Shown piece after piece: positions 40,503 through 49,584 of a stretch of DNA of 64,000 nucleotides. The notes below the pieces were generated by a model. That model made no database searches. It saw nothing but the letters and a program-made list of their open reading frames with translations, and was not told the origin of the DNA. Both the position numbers and the translations under genes were made by a program. Origin of the DNA: Paenibacillus uliginis N3/975. Lineage in GTDB: Bacteria; Bacillota; Bacilli; Paenibacillales; Paenibacillaceae. Location: positions 574,837-638,836 of the forward strand of contig NZ_LT840184.1 of the NCBI RefSeq assembly GCF_900177425.1, in the 5' to 3' direction. How positions within the stretch are numbered: position 1 is the stretch's first letter; the number at the start of each line of letters is the position of its first letter.

Positions 40503-42002
40503 CTATTTTATTTTTGTTAAACCTTCAGAGGTTAGTTCATAAATAGTTGTTGCTACTTCATATAAATACCGGCGATCATGTGAAATACTAATAATAACAC
40601 CCTCAAAAGCGGTTAATGCACTGCATAGAACAGGCGTCGTTAATGGACTGAAATTCCTTGTTGGTTCATCTAAAATAAGTACCTCACACTGATCTAATAT
40701 CATTTTTAATATGAGCAATTTCGCTTTTTGTCCCCCACTTAGGTTTTCCATTGAATGATGCATTTCATCAGACGTAAATTTCATACTACCTAAATGCGTA
40801 AAAGCCTTCGTGATCGCTTCCTTAATCCCTGTTGTTTCTAAAAATTCAATCGGCGTTTTTGATAAATCTAATAAGTCTTCATAGTTTTGTGGCATGTAGC
40901 CTATCTTTAGTGAAGAATGTTGGATTAACTCATCTTTCACTTTTTTCAATAACGTCGTTTTCCCAACACCATTTTCTCCGATAATCGCTATTTTTTCTGG
41001 TCCAGTAATCGATAAATGGATATTTCGCGATAATTTTTTGTCTGCTATTTGTAGTGTTTCCAGTGAAAAGTCGAGTATGTTTTTACTGTTATGCACATGA
41101 ATCGTTGAGTCGAATCGAAATTCGCTTGCTTCTTCCACACTCGGCACATCTTGGAATGCTTCAGTTGCTTTTTCAATACGTTTTTTTTGATTTTTTAATG
41201 ACTTTACTTTCTTTTGCAATCTTGGATCTGACCGAGACACATTCTGATGTTGATGTTCTGCTTTTTGCCATACGTCATTCCATTTATTCATTTGTTTTTT
41301 ATGATCTGAAGCTTGTTTTTTCGCTACCTGCTCTTGTTTATTCAAATGGTTCGCTCGATTGGAGAGATATGTTTCATATGGCTCTCTCGAAATCGTATAT
41401 CTTGGTACTTGTTTGCGTTGTGTTTGTTCCATATGAATAATGCCGTTTGCTGTATTACTAATAAATGTTTCATCATGGGATACCAATAAGATCGGTCTAG
41501 TCGTCTGCTGAATAAATACTTCTAACCATTCCATCGTTTGAATATCCAAATCATTCGTTGGTTCATCTAACAGAAGGATATCGGGGTCTAAGGCTAACAG
41601 TTGTAAAAAGCGGTATTTAAACCGTTCACCACCTGAAAGAACGCCTATCTTTTTTTCTGAAATCAATGATTCAATACCAAAGTCATTCATCGCTTTTAAT
41701 AAATCTTTATTCCAATTATTTTCGATAAAATAGTCAGTAATGGTTATTTGTTTTTCTTCATCTGTTAGTTCCTGTGAAAGAAATCCCAATGAATAATCAT
41801 TTCTAATAATTTTTCCCTCGTAGGTGCAGTAATCTGCGATTAATTGCTCATCGTAAATTAATTTTAACAATGTGCTTTTTCCATTTCCTTCTTCACCGAT
41901 GAATGCTAATTTATCTCCACTTTGAATACTTAAATTAAAGTCTTGTATTAGTGTCCGACTGTCTTTTGTTGTGTGGATTGTTATGTTTTTGATTTCAATC
42001 AT
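40503..42002 (-). CDS. ABC-F family ATPase (probable ribosome protection/antibiotic resistance type)
   Basis: The 499-residue protein holds two ABC ATPase domains and no membrane segments. Domain 1 has GEEGNGKST, LSGGERFK and ILLLDEPTND; domain 2 has GENGVGKTT, LSGGQKAK and VLILDEPTRNFSP. The inter-domain linker (about residues 190-310) is highly charged with a KKQASDHKKQMNKW-type coiled coil, the arm that reaches into the ribosome in ABC-F proteins. The leader carries an upstream ORF and a terminator, the usual control of resistance ABC-F genes (Vga/Lsa/VmlR types). Which drugs it handles cannot be told. Confidence 0.9.
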   Translation of the reverse strand: MIEIKNITIHTTKDSRTLIQDFNLSIQSGDKLAFIGEEGNGKSTLLKLIYDEQLIADYCTYEGKIIRNDYSLGFLSQELTDEEKQITITDYFIENNWNKDLLKAMNDFGIESLISEKKIGVLSGGERFKYRFLQLLALDPDILLLDEPTNDLDIQTMEWLEVFIQQTTRPILLVSHDETFISNTANGIIHMEQTQRKQVPRYTISREPYETYLSNRANHLNKQEQVAKKQASDHKKQMNKWNDVWQKAEHQHQNVSRSDPRLQKKVKSLKNQKKRIEKATEAFQDVPSVEEASEFRFDSTIHVHNSKNILDFSLETLQIADKKLSRNIHLSITGPEKIAIIGENGVGKTTLLKKVKDELIQHSSLKIGYMPQNYEDLLDLSKTPIEFLETTGIKEAITKAFTHLGSMKFTSDEMHHSMENLSGGQKAKLLILKMILDQCEVLILDEPTRNFSPLTTPVLCSALTAFEGVIISISHDRRYLYEVATTIYELTSEGLTKIK

Positions 42003-42083
42003 TTTGATACCTCATTTCGTTTCAAATTGTTTTAGAGGTTTTATTATTATTTGTTCATATACATCACCCCAAATTTTTTTCAA

Positions 42084-42120
42084 CAAAAAAAGATGCTTCT
42101 GTTCATAAACAGAAGCATCT
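42084..42120 (-). terminator. Attenuator terminator in the ABC-F leader
   Basis: On the minus strand AGATGCTTCTGTT-tatg-AACAGAAGCATCT, a perfect 13-bp stem, is followed by seven T residues. It lies between the leader ORF and the ABC-F start, so it must be bypassed for expression. Confidence 0.92.
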
Positions 42121-42190
42121 CGTTCGAAATCTATTTCAAAAATAGAAATAAAAACATACTATATGGAATAAAACACCATATATAGATTTG

Positions 42191-42271
42191 TTAAATATGA
42201 TTGTAGGTGAAATCAGCTTCTTGTTTATTTATTAAGTTATTTGCTTTTTTAATAAATAAACAATTGCTCAA
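42191..42271 (-). CDS. Leader peptide of the ABC-F gene (26 residues)
   Basis: TTG start at 42271 behind a strong GGAGGGTG site on the minus strand; the frame reads MSNCLFIKKANNLINKQEAD and continues six residues. A 15-bp hairpin (42221-42263) lies inside the ORF, so ribosome position would control RNA folding. Size and placement fit an attenuation leader; no homologue is recognised. Confidence 0.7.
   Translation of the reverse strand: MSNCLFIKKANNLINKQEADFTYNHI
42221..42263 (-). promoter_or_regulatory. Leader hairpin overlapping the ABC-F leader ORF
   Basis: TTGTTTATTTATTAA and TTAATAAATAAACAA form a perfect 15-bp stem on the minus strand, starting in codon 3 of the leader ORF. Confidence 0.8.
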
Positions 42272-42305
42272 ATGATTCACCCTCCGTTCAAAAAATATTA
42301 ACTTC

Positions 42306-42335
42306 AATCTAGCACTTTACTATAGCTTCTGTCAA
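42306..42335 (-). promoter_or_regulatory. Sigma-A promoter of the ABC-F leader
   Basis: On the minus strand TTGACA (42335-42330) and TAGATT (42311-42306) are 18 bases apart, about 30 bases before the leader ORF. Confidence 0.7.
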
Positions 42336-42426
42336 TTTGGGATTACACAAGCGCATTTCGGTTGCTTTAGTTGAAGATCGCAATAATGTTATAGTCTAAT
42401 TAGATCAATATCAAGAGGTGTTATAT

Positions 42427-42843
42427 ATGAAGAGAGTAGATGTTGTATATGCGTTTATTTATGATGAAATAACAGAAAAAGTATTAATGGTTAATAATCG
42501 GCATTCAACTTGGTCACTACCAGGTGGTGCAGTTGAAATAGGAGAAACCTTAGAACAGGCAGTTATTCGCGAAACAAAAGAAGAAACGGGTTTAATAGTT
42601 GAAGCAGGAAGTATTATTGCAGTTAATGAAGCGTTTTTCACAAGACATGGGCATCACGGTCTAATGATTACATTTGCAGCAAAAATTATAGAGGGGCAAA
42701 TTACCATTGAAGATGAGAAGGAAATCGTCGAGATCAAATGGGTGGATAAAGATACTGCTAATAACTTAATGCCTTATCATCCAGGTGGAGTAGAAAGCTT
42801 ATTAAAAGCAGCTGCACCGTATGTTTTTCAGGGTGAATGTTAA
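42427..42843 (+). CDS. NUDIX hydrolase
   Basis: The 138-residue protein carries a full Nudix box GGAVEIGETLEQ...RETKEETGL near residues 35-57. Its substrate is unknown; general house-cleaning of modified nucleotides is typical. ATG 42427 lies nine bases after AGAGGTG. It is divergent from the ABC-F leader and is followed by a DinB-like gene 56 bases on. It is AT-rich while the next gene is not, so they may not be an old pair. Confidence 0.87.
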   Translation: MKRVDVVYAFIYDEITEKVLMVNNRHSTWSLPGGAVEIGETLEQAVIRETKEETGLIVEAGSIIAVNEAFFTRHGHHGLMITFAAKIIEGQITIEDEKEIVEIKWVDKDTANNLMPYHPGGVESLLKAAAPYVFQGEC

Positions 42844-42899
42844 TAAGAAGATTCACATTTTATTCGTCATTTTTTTGGGTACGAGAGAGGAGCGGGAAT

Positions 42900-43418
42900 A
42901 TGGTTAAAGAGCTGATGGTTGGGGACGTTATGCAGGAGTTTACCGGTACGCGTCGCATACTGGAGAACATTCCAGAGGAGCACTTAACGTGGAAGCCGCA
43001 TGAGAGATCGATGAGTCTCGGTGAGCTGGCCACACATATCGTCAACTTGTTCATCTGGCAGGAGGCAATCCTTCGTTACCCTGAGTTTGATCTAGCAGCG
43101 GCGCCGCCAAGTCGGGCAGCATTGGAGAGCCGCAAAACGATCCTTGAAGAATTTGATACGAGATCTGGTGAGATCAGCAAGCTGCTAACTGAAAGCGATG
43201 AGGAGTATCTCCGTGAGGAGTGGACACTGCGACGTGGAGAGATGATTATCCAGCGTCAGCCGCGGGGGCTTGCGCTTCGCACCTTCGGAATAAGCCACAT
43301 GATCCATCACCGTGCACAAATGGGGGTATATCTGCGGCTTCTCGATATACCGGTGCCGGGCCTCTACGGCCCATCAGCCGATGATAAACAACAACAAAAA
43401 ACGCCAGATTTTATCTGA
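42900..43418 (+). CDS. DinB-family protein
   Basis: The 172-residue protein matches the DinB_2 layout: HLTWKPHERSMSLGELATHI with His near residue 47 and the C-terminal HMIHHRAQMGVYLRLLDIPV with the His pair near 138-142. These three His positions form the family's metal site. The biochemical role is unknown. ATG 42900 is supported by GAGAGGAG; the longer frame from 42837 is not. It is moderately GC-rich, unlike the NUDIX gene upstream. Confidence 0.85.
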   Translation: MVKELMVGDVMQEFTGTRRILENIPEEHLTWKPHERSMSLGELATHIVNLFIWQEAILRYPEFDLAAAPPSRAALESRKTILEEFDTRSGEISKLLTESDEEYLREEWTLRRGEMIIQRQPRGLALRTFGISHMIHHRAQMGVYLRLLDIPVPGLYGPSADDKQQQKTPDFI

Positions 43419-43484
43419 CGTTCAAGGGTAGGTGAAGATAGTGATGGAATGATATTGGACCGGGCATCTGGTGTCGTTTTCGAT

Positions 43485-45764
43485 TTATGGGCGGCTCACG
43501 GCTTCGTCGTTGCGGATGCCGATGTCTCGGATCAGTACCGTTCCTGTCTCTGTCTTATCGAACACGAAGCTGATTTTGCTCATCTGCTCCGGCAGAAAAT
43601 TCGGGTTGACCTTTTTCAGATCGTCCAGCCTGAAGGCGAAGTTTTGAAATATCGGTTCCTTCGTCGGCAAGGATGAGGTAAACGGCCACTTGACAATGTT
43701 TCCTTCGAACATCGGCAGCAAGTTAGCTTCGCTGCTTAGCGGTAAAGCGGCTATATTGCCGTTCTTGTCCTCGGCTTTTACAGTCAAGTCGACGAGGACA
43801 TCCGTGCCGGAAGCTTCTTTCTCGTCATTCCCGTCGGCCATGGCAAAAACAATCGAGCTATGCTCGGACACATCAAGCCCGTCATCTGGCAAAATAATTG
43901 TGTAGCCAGGAATGTCGGAAGCTGTCGCACGATCCCATCCGAGGCGAACTGCGCTGTACTGCTCAGTCGCGAATTTCATCTCAACTTTTTCTTCCTTCCA
44001 CTCCTTTAAACCTTCGCCGATCATCCGCCCTCCGGCCAAGGTTGTCGTACCAAGATCGATGTCTTCGTCGAAGCTGCTGATGACTTTCGTATGCGAATCC
44101 ATATAATTTCCGATGTACATTGTGTCCGGCAGCCACTCCCGGGCGTAGCCAAGGTCCTGGAAAACGGTACGGTATTCGTTACTCCCTTTCAGCGTCGCAT
44201 CCAGGAAGGATGAGACTAGCACTTTCGCCGCTTGCAGCTGTTCTTCCTGCGGGATAAGTTGGGCCGTGTTATACAGCTTGTTGCCTAGTCCAGCAACGTC
44301 GGTACTCCCCCATACGGTATTGAATTGCCCATGGTTCGCCCCGTACATATACACCGACGCTTTAAAATAATCACTGTCGTTCGTAAAGCCGATCCGGCTG
44401 TATTGGCTCGCTCCGTCGAACGAGCTGACGTCCATGTCGTGTGCTCCCTGTAGGGCCAAATAGTTTAAATCCTCCAAAACCGTCGATTGTCCCGCAGGCT
44501 TGTATTGTCCATCGGTACCTGCAATCGAAATGACGGAACGGATGCCGAAATTGAAGTCGAACTTGATGTTGCCGTTCTCTGGGGAAGCCGGTAGCTTGTT
44601 GTACGCCGCAGCTACTGTTGTTGCTTCGCCGCCACGTGAGTGGCCGATCAGCGCGATCTGGTCCATGTCCGCTTTGCCGTAAAACGGGTTGCCCTTCGTT
44701 GTGTTCCATTCTTTCCACACCTTTAAATGCTCCAGCATTAGCCATCCCCGGGCCGGATTTTCCTTCTCTAACACGTTCAGCATAAATAAGTCGTCATACG
44801 GTGAAGTGTTGAGAAAATTTTCGTCGATCGATACGAATATATATCCGCGGCTCGCCAACAGCTTGCCCAAATATTCATAACCTGGATCTGAATAGTCGGT
44901 CGCGAGATGATTGCCGTGAACGGCAACGACAAGCGGGAATGGCCCTTCGCCATCGGGATACCAGACTAACCCATTTAGCGGCATCGCGTCCGGTCCAAAG
45001 CCAAACGTGCTTGTACGGATCGACGACCATTTTCTCACAAAATCCGATCCGTCCACTTGCTTCGTTACAAGCGATCCTTCCGCATTAAACTCCTTTCGAT
45101 AGCTATTCGTGCTTCCATATGTCAATGTTTTGATTTTAAACGATCCTTGTTCCGCTGGATTCGCCATCGTTGTCGGGTAACGGTCTTCCGGTTTCATTGC
45201 TTGCAGCCGGTACGGCTTTGCCAGATCTGCATTGCTGTTGTCTAGCAGCCAATACCCGCCGATGCAGATGTAGCCGAACGTCACAGCTGTGACAACTCCA
45301 GCCATCACTTTCGAGATCGTCTTCGCCTCGCGATATGCTCCGGTTATCCATCGGAATAGGAGTGAACCAAATAAGGAACAAGCGATAATGACCGATAAAG
45401 TCACCAGAAACATTAGCTGCATCGGGCCAATGAAGCTGATGAACAGCAAACAAAACGAGGCAAGCGCCAGCCAAACGTAACGCGAAGGCATCCTTTTTGC
45501 CCAGTGAAGTATCCCGGTAATAATGCCGGTTATGAGTACGATCGCCAAGAGGAATAGTATGGTCCCGGTCAAATAATCGAAGGCGCCCCGCGTCCCGAGA
45601 AAATGATATCCTTGCACGAAATAAATACATAAAGTAATGAAGGTCAGCGCAATGAAGGCTCCTTTCCAACCCGGGGTAAGGGGTGCAATACGCTTAATCG
45701 GATTCGTGAACCACGCAAATCTTTTTTTGACCGGTTTATTCGGAGTCAATTCTGTTTTTGCCAT
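43485..45764 (-). CDS. Large membrane-anchored alpha/beta hydrolase
   Basis: The 759-residue protein has about five hydrophobic segments in residues 35-200 and a large extracytoplasmic part. The hydrolase motifs are LVVAVHGNHLATD (near 290), GHSRGG nucleophile (near 380) and a later GANHGQFN that may hold the catalytic His; a C-terminal beta-rich part of about 230 residues follows. Substrate is unknown. ATG 45764 is preferred because AAAGAGG precedes it. It is divergent from a two-component system, so control by that system is plausible (inference). Confidence 0.78.
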   Translation of the reverse strand: MAKTELTPNKPVKKRFAWFTNPIKRIAPLTPGWKGAFIALTFITLCIYFVQGYHFLGTRGAFDYLTGTILFLLAIVLITGIITGILHWAKRMPSRYVWLALASFCLLFISFIGPMQLMFLVTLSVIIACSLFGSLLFRWITGAYREAKTISKVMAGVVTAVTFGYICIGGYWLLDNSNADLAKPYRLQAMKPEDRYPTTMANPAEQGSFKIKTLTYGSTNSYRKEFNAEGSLVTKQVDGSDFVRKWSSIRTSTFGFGPDAMPLNGLVWYPDGEGPFPLVVAVHGNHLATDYSDPGYEYLGKLLASRGYIFVSIDENFLNTSPYDDLFMLNVLEKENPARGWLMLEHLKVWKEWNTTKGNPFYGKADMDQIALIGHSRGGEATTVAAAYNKLPASPENGNIKFDFNFGIRSVISIAGTDGQYKPAGQSTVLEDLNYLALQGAHDMDVSSFDGASQYSRIGFTNDSDYFKASVYMYGANHGQFNTVWGSTDVAGLGNKLYNTAQLIPQEEQLQAAKVLVSSFLDATLKGSNEYRTVFQDLGYAREWLPDTMYIGNYMDSHTKVISSFDEDIDLGTTTLAGGRMIGEGLKEWKEEKVEMKFATEQYSAVRLGWDRATASDIPGYTIILPDDGLDVSEHSSIVFAMADGNDEKEASGTDVLVDLTVKAEDKNGNIAALPLSSEANLLPMFEGNIVKWPFTSSLPTKEPIFQNFAFRLDDLKKVNPNFLPEQMSKISFVFDKTETGTVLIRDIGIRNDEAVSRP

Positions 45765-45930
45765 GTAACGACCTCTTTCTTTCATGAATTCGTATTGCTT
45801 AAAAACATTATACATTTTCTATTATAGGGAATGTCTCTTTCTACCAGCTTTCACTTTTCTTAAATTAAACTTACATTGCAGGAGATTAATGGAACAACTC
45901 GAACAATACGTATTACAGGGAGGGAGAACG

Positions 45931-46656
45931 ATGCGCAAGACGATTTTGCTAGTCGACGACGAACCGGACATTGTAGAATTACTTAAGTTGTTTTTGGAAA
46001 AAGAGTTTGATGTGCTCGAAGCGAACGACGGTCAGACGGCAGTAGAACTGTTCTCACGGACTTCGATCGATTTGGCCGTCATCGACATCATGATGCCGCA
46101 TCTAGACGGCTTCCAGCTGCTGCAATGGATTCGTAAGCATTCGAAGCTGCCGGTCATTGTCGTATCGGCGAAAAATCAGGAAACCGATAAAATCACCGGG
46201 CTTGGCCTAGGCGCGGACGATTTCATAACCAAGCCGTTTAGTCCGCTGGAAGTGGTAGCGCGCATTCAGGCACAGCTGCGGAGAACGTACGAGTTCAATG
46301 ATCATCCTGCTCTGACGCGGGTCGAAGTGGAGATGGCTGAAACGCATCTGGGCGATCTGACGCTCGATCACGAAGCTTGCATGTTGTATAAACGAGGCGA
46401 GCCGATAGCGCTCAGTGCCATTGAATATAAGCTGTTGAAGCTGTTTATGAACAAGCCGGGACGTATCTATACGAAAAAGCAAATTTTCGAAAGCGTATGG
46501 TCGGACCCGTATATCGCCGACGACAACACGATTATGGTACAAATTAGCCGGTTGCGGGATAAAATCGAGGATTCGCCCCGCATGCCTGTTTATGTGAAAA
46601 CAGTTCGGGGGCTTGGATACCGGTTTGCCAAGAAGGAGGAGCTGCATGCGCCGTAA
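45931..46656 (+). CDS. OmpR/PhoB-family response regulator
   Basis: The 241-residue protein has a receiver domain (residues 1-118) with the acidic pair in LLVDDEPDI, phosphoacceptor Asp in VIDIMMPHLDG near 53 and Lys in ITKPFSP near 103. A winged-helix DNA-binding domain occupies about 140-236 (YTKKQIFESVWSD, then TVRGLGYRF). ATG 45931 is set by AGGGAGGG; the longer frame lacks support. It overlaps the downstream kinase gene by 11 bases, so the pair is co-expressed. Confidence 0.95.
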   Translation: MRKTILLVDDEPDIVELLKLFLEKEFDVLEANDGQTAVELFSRTSIDLAVIDIMMPHLDGFQLLQWIRKHSKLPVIVVSAKNQETDKITGLGLGADDFITKPFSPLEVVARIQAQLRRTYEFNDHPALTRVEVEMAETHLGDLTLDHEACMLYKRGEPIALSAIEYKLLKLFMNKPGRIYTKKQIFESVWSDPYIADDNTIMVQISRLRDKIEDSPRMPVYVKTVRGLGYRFAKKEELHAP

Positions 46657-48085
46657 ATCGAAATTGTTCGGCATGCTTCTCCGAAACTACATTTTCTTTT
46701 CGCTGACGGTTGGCGTAAGTGTGTTATTACTGCTGCTGTTTTTTGTCGAGCGAACGAATGAGTGGTTGTCTGCTCAGGAACTGTCCCGACTACAAGCTAG
46801 CGAGATCATCCGGCCGAATACGGCCGACATGCCAACGGAGGCGATTGAATCGTTTCAGGGCTGGGTGGAAATCCTCGATGAACGTCTGCGGGTAATTGAA
46901 GTAAAGGGCAGTAAGCTGGACAAGCCGACTTCGTATACGGAAAAAGAGCTGAACGCGTTATTTTATGATGTGAAGGAAAAACTTTATTACACTTCCATCG
47001 CCCCGTTCCACACGGATGACGGGCAGCTCCAGTATGCTCTCATTAAGCTACCGAAAACGAATATTAAATTAGAGATTGCCCTCGACGAGGGAACGGCGGA
47101 CAACCAGAAATTTTTCTGGAAAGCCTTGATGGAGACGGGACTGCTGTTCATCGTACTGTTCGGAATCAACGTGTATGTGTACAGCCGTCTGACTGCGGTT
47201 AGAATAACGAATCCGTTAAGCGCGATTGCGACAGGTATCCGCAATGTTGCGGGCGGACGATATTACGAGAGACTTCATTTCGAGGCGAATTACGAACTGG
47301 CGCAAATCCAGGAAAGCTTTAACGCTATGGCGGAGAAATTGGACAAGGCGGAAGCGGAGAAAAAGCTGCTGGAGGAAAGCAAGCAGCGGATGCTCGTTCA
47401 TATTTCGCATGATCTGAAGACGCCGATCACGACGATTCAGGGCTATGCCAAAGCACTGCAGCTCGGCATGATTGAAGATGAAGAGAAGAAGCAGCGGACC
47501 GTAAAGCTTATTCATGACAAGACAGAGCTTGTCACCGAGTTGATCGACGACGTGTTTGAACTGTCCAAGCTAGAAAGCCCAGACTATCCGATCGTCAAAG
47601 AAGCTTGTGACCTTGCTGAATTCGTCCGCGAGATGGCGGTTGATTATTATGACTTGTTCGAGGAGAAGCATTTTGTGTTTGAATGCGATATTCCTTCACA
47701 GGAAGTGTTCGTCCCGTTTAACGGGAAGCTGATGTATCGAGCTGTCTCTAATCTGCTGGAAAATGCGCTGAAATACAATCCGCCGGGAACGAATGTGCAA
47801 TTGACGCTCGTTAACCGAGACACGGAGGTGCGCATCGAAGTGACCGATAACGGCGTCGGTATTCCCGACCATCTGCGGGATCGGGTATTCGACGCGTTCA
47901 GCCGCGGCGACGTGGCGAGAAAAAGCGACGGCGGGACGGGCCTTGGGCTGACGATCGCGAGGCATATCGTAGAAAAACACAGGGGCTGGCTCGTATTGGA
48001 TACGGATGGAGGCACGACGCGGTTTGAATTGACGTTGCCGAAGAATGCGGTGGCAGCAACGAAGCTTGCCAGCGCAGCGAACTAG
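46646..48085 (+). CDS. Sensor histidine kinase, partner of the adjacent response regulator
   Basis: The 479-residue kinase has membrane segments at about 12-34 and 160-182 around a sensor domain of about 125 residues, a HAMP region, the phosphoacceptor motif HISHDLKTPITTIQGYA near 255, N-box LLENALKYN, G1 DNGVGIP and G2 GTGLGLTIA. All catalytic motifs are intact. ATG 46646 follows AAGGAGGA. The signal is unknown; the divergent hydrolase gene is the nearest candidate target. Confidence 0.94.
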   Translation: MRRKSKLFGMLLRNYIFFSLTVGVSVLLLLLFFVERTNEWLSAQELSRLQASEIIRPNTADMPTEAIESFQGWVEILDERLRVIEVKGSKLDKPTSYTEKELNALFYDVKEKLYYTSIAPFHTDDGQLQYALIKLPKTNIKLEIALDEGTADNQKFFWKALMETGLLFIVLFGINVYVYSRLTAVRITNPLSAIATGIRNVAGGRYYERLHFEANYELAQIQESFNAMAEKLDKAEAEKKLLEESKQRMLVHISHDLKTPITTIQGYAKALQLGMIEDEEKKQRTVKLIHDKTELVTELIDDVFELSKLESPDYPIVKEACDLAEFVREMAVDYYDLFEEKHFVFECDIPSQEVFVPFNGKLMYRAVSNLLENALKYNPPGTNVQLTLVNRDTEVRIEVTDNGVGIPDHLRDRVFDAFSRGDVARKSDGGTGLGLTIARHIVEKHRGWLVLDTDGGTTRFELTLPKNAVAATKLASAAN

Positions 48086-48124
48086 CGTGCATAAATAAAA
48101 GCTGTCCTCCAATTTAATAGCACT

Positions 48125-49465
48125 CTAAATAAAATAGTTTTTTAAATTGTTCAAGGCCTTGGCAATTTCTTTAATACCGGTCTCAATGTTATGCTCTTCG
48201 ATATTTGTAACATTTAACTTTAATATTCTTTCACGATAAAATCCGTCTAAATAATTTCGATCAATGGTATCTAGTAAAATATGTTGTTGTTCCAAATGAC
48301 GAAGAAGTGAGTTCATGTTGACTTGTTTTGGCAAAACGATATGACTATGCATGCAAATCTCTGATGGTGCTTCATACATTGGCAAATGTGTTCTAAGGGA
48401 TTGCTGAAGAATTTTGGCACGAACCGTATAGGCCTCACGTACTTGCGCCTGATAGTGTTCAAACATGCCACTTTTCAAATAAAGCTCTAGGGCTGCTTGC
48501 GAAATCATCGAGCTATCAATATCGGTTGTGTTTTTATATTGTTGGAAAGTATTTTTTAACGCATTAGGTAATATTGCGAACCCAATGCGTAAGCCAGGAA
48601 ACATAATTTTAGAAAGACTTTTTAAGTAAATAACACGTTCGTTTATATCATTCGTAAATAGCGGATCCAGTTTTTTATTTTGTTCAAAATCCGCTAAGTA
48701 ATCATCTTCTACGATGTACACATCATATTTATTGGCTAGTTGGAGAATGGATTCTTTCTCTTTTTTGCTATAAGAAGTGCCTAGTGGGTTATGGAATCGT
48801 GGCATGGTGTAAAAATACTTAATGTCGCCTTGACGAAAAATTTGTTCTAATTCATCTAAATCAATGCCTTGCGTTGTACGCCGAATGCCAACAGCTTGTA
48901 GTCTATACGTTTTTATAAAGTCCATATATAAGTGATAGCTAGGTTGTTCTACAAGAATGGTTGTGCGATGATTTGGAAACGGCATGATGCTCAGTAAGGA
49001 TAGTGCTTGCTGCACGCCTGAAGTAATGAAAATATGATCTGTATGTGTAAATACCTGATATGTTTCTAACAATTTTTTGGTTTCTGTAATTAATGAAGGC
49101 AAACCGTTCAGTGTACCATATCGAAATAAATCTTCTTGATACGTATCGATAGCTTTATTGATGCAATGCTGAAAATCTTTGTAAGGAAAATGGTTCCATG
49201 TTGGTGATGATGTTGCAAAATCTATGGAATCTGTAGTGGGTGGTTCCTGTGGCATTTGATGGTCTACGACATAATAGCCGCTCTTAGGAATCGCATATAT
49301 CAGGTGTTGGTCTTCAAGTTTCTTTAAAGCGGCTAGTATTGTACTTTTACTACAAGAAAAGTGTTGTGATAAATTTCGAACAGAGGGCAGTTTTGCACCA
49401 GAATGTAGGCCGCCCGTCTGAATTTGATGACGTAGTTCGTCATATATCAGTTCATACTTAAGCAT
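48125..49465 (-). CDS. MocR-type (GntR/aminotransferase) transcriptional regulator
   Basis: The 446-residue protein fuses a GntR winged helix (residues 5-70, GAKLPSVRNLSQHFSCSKST) to a fold-type I aminotransferase-like domain. The PLP-binding Lys is in YLKSLSKIMFPGLRIGF near residue 286, with VEDDYLADF upstream. MocR proteins use PLP as effector and usually control a divergent gene, here an EamA transporter. ATG 49465 behind AAGGAG is preferred to the much longer frame. A perfect palindrome just upstream is a likely operator. Confidence 0.92.
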   Translation of the reverse strand: MLKYELIYDELRHQIQTGGLHSGAKLPSVRNLSQHFSCSKSTILAALKKLEDQHLIYAIPKSGYYVVDHQMPQEPPTTDSIDFATSSPTWNHFPYKDFQHCINKAIDTYQEDLFRYGTLNGLPSLITETKKLLETYQVFTHTDHIFITSGVQQALSLLSIMPFPNHRTTILVEQPSYHLYMDFIKTYRLQAVGIRRTTQGIDLDELEQIFRQGDIKYFYTMPRFHNPLGTSYSKKEKESILQLANKYDVYIVEDDYLADFEQNKKLDPLFTNDINERVIYLKSLSKIMFPGLRIGFAILPNALKNTFQQYKNTTDIDSSMISQAALELYLKSGMFEHYQAQVREAYTVRAKILQQSLRTHLPMYEAPSEICMHSHIVLPKQVNMNSLLRHLEQQHILLDTIDRNYLDGFYRERILKLNVTNIEEHNIETGIKEIAKALNNLKNYFI

Positions 49466-49478
49466 ATTATAGCTCCTT

Positions 49479-49504
49479 ACACATCTGTACTGGTACAGAT
49501 GTGT
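49479..49504. promoter_or_regulatory. Palindromic operator between mocR-like and EamA genes
   Basis: ACACATCTGTAC-tg-GTACAGATGTGT has perfect 12-bp arms and sits immediately before the ribosome binding site of the mocR-like gene. Confidence 0.8.
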
Positions 49505-49584
49505 ATTTTTTATATCGTGCAAAATGTTATTTTTCATTACGATAGCTTTATCGGCCGGATAGAAAAGTACAGGGAGTGGATCAA

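Noticed and set aside
43400..43422. Terminator at the end of the second DinB gene
   Set aside because: The short hairpin AACGCCAGAT/ATCTGACGTT overlaps the coding end and has no T run.
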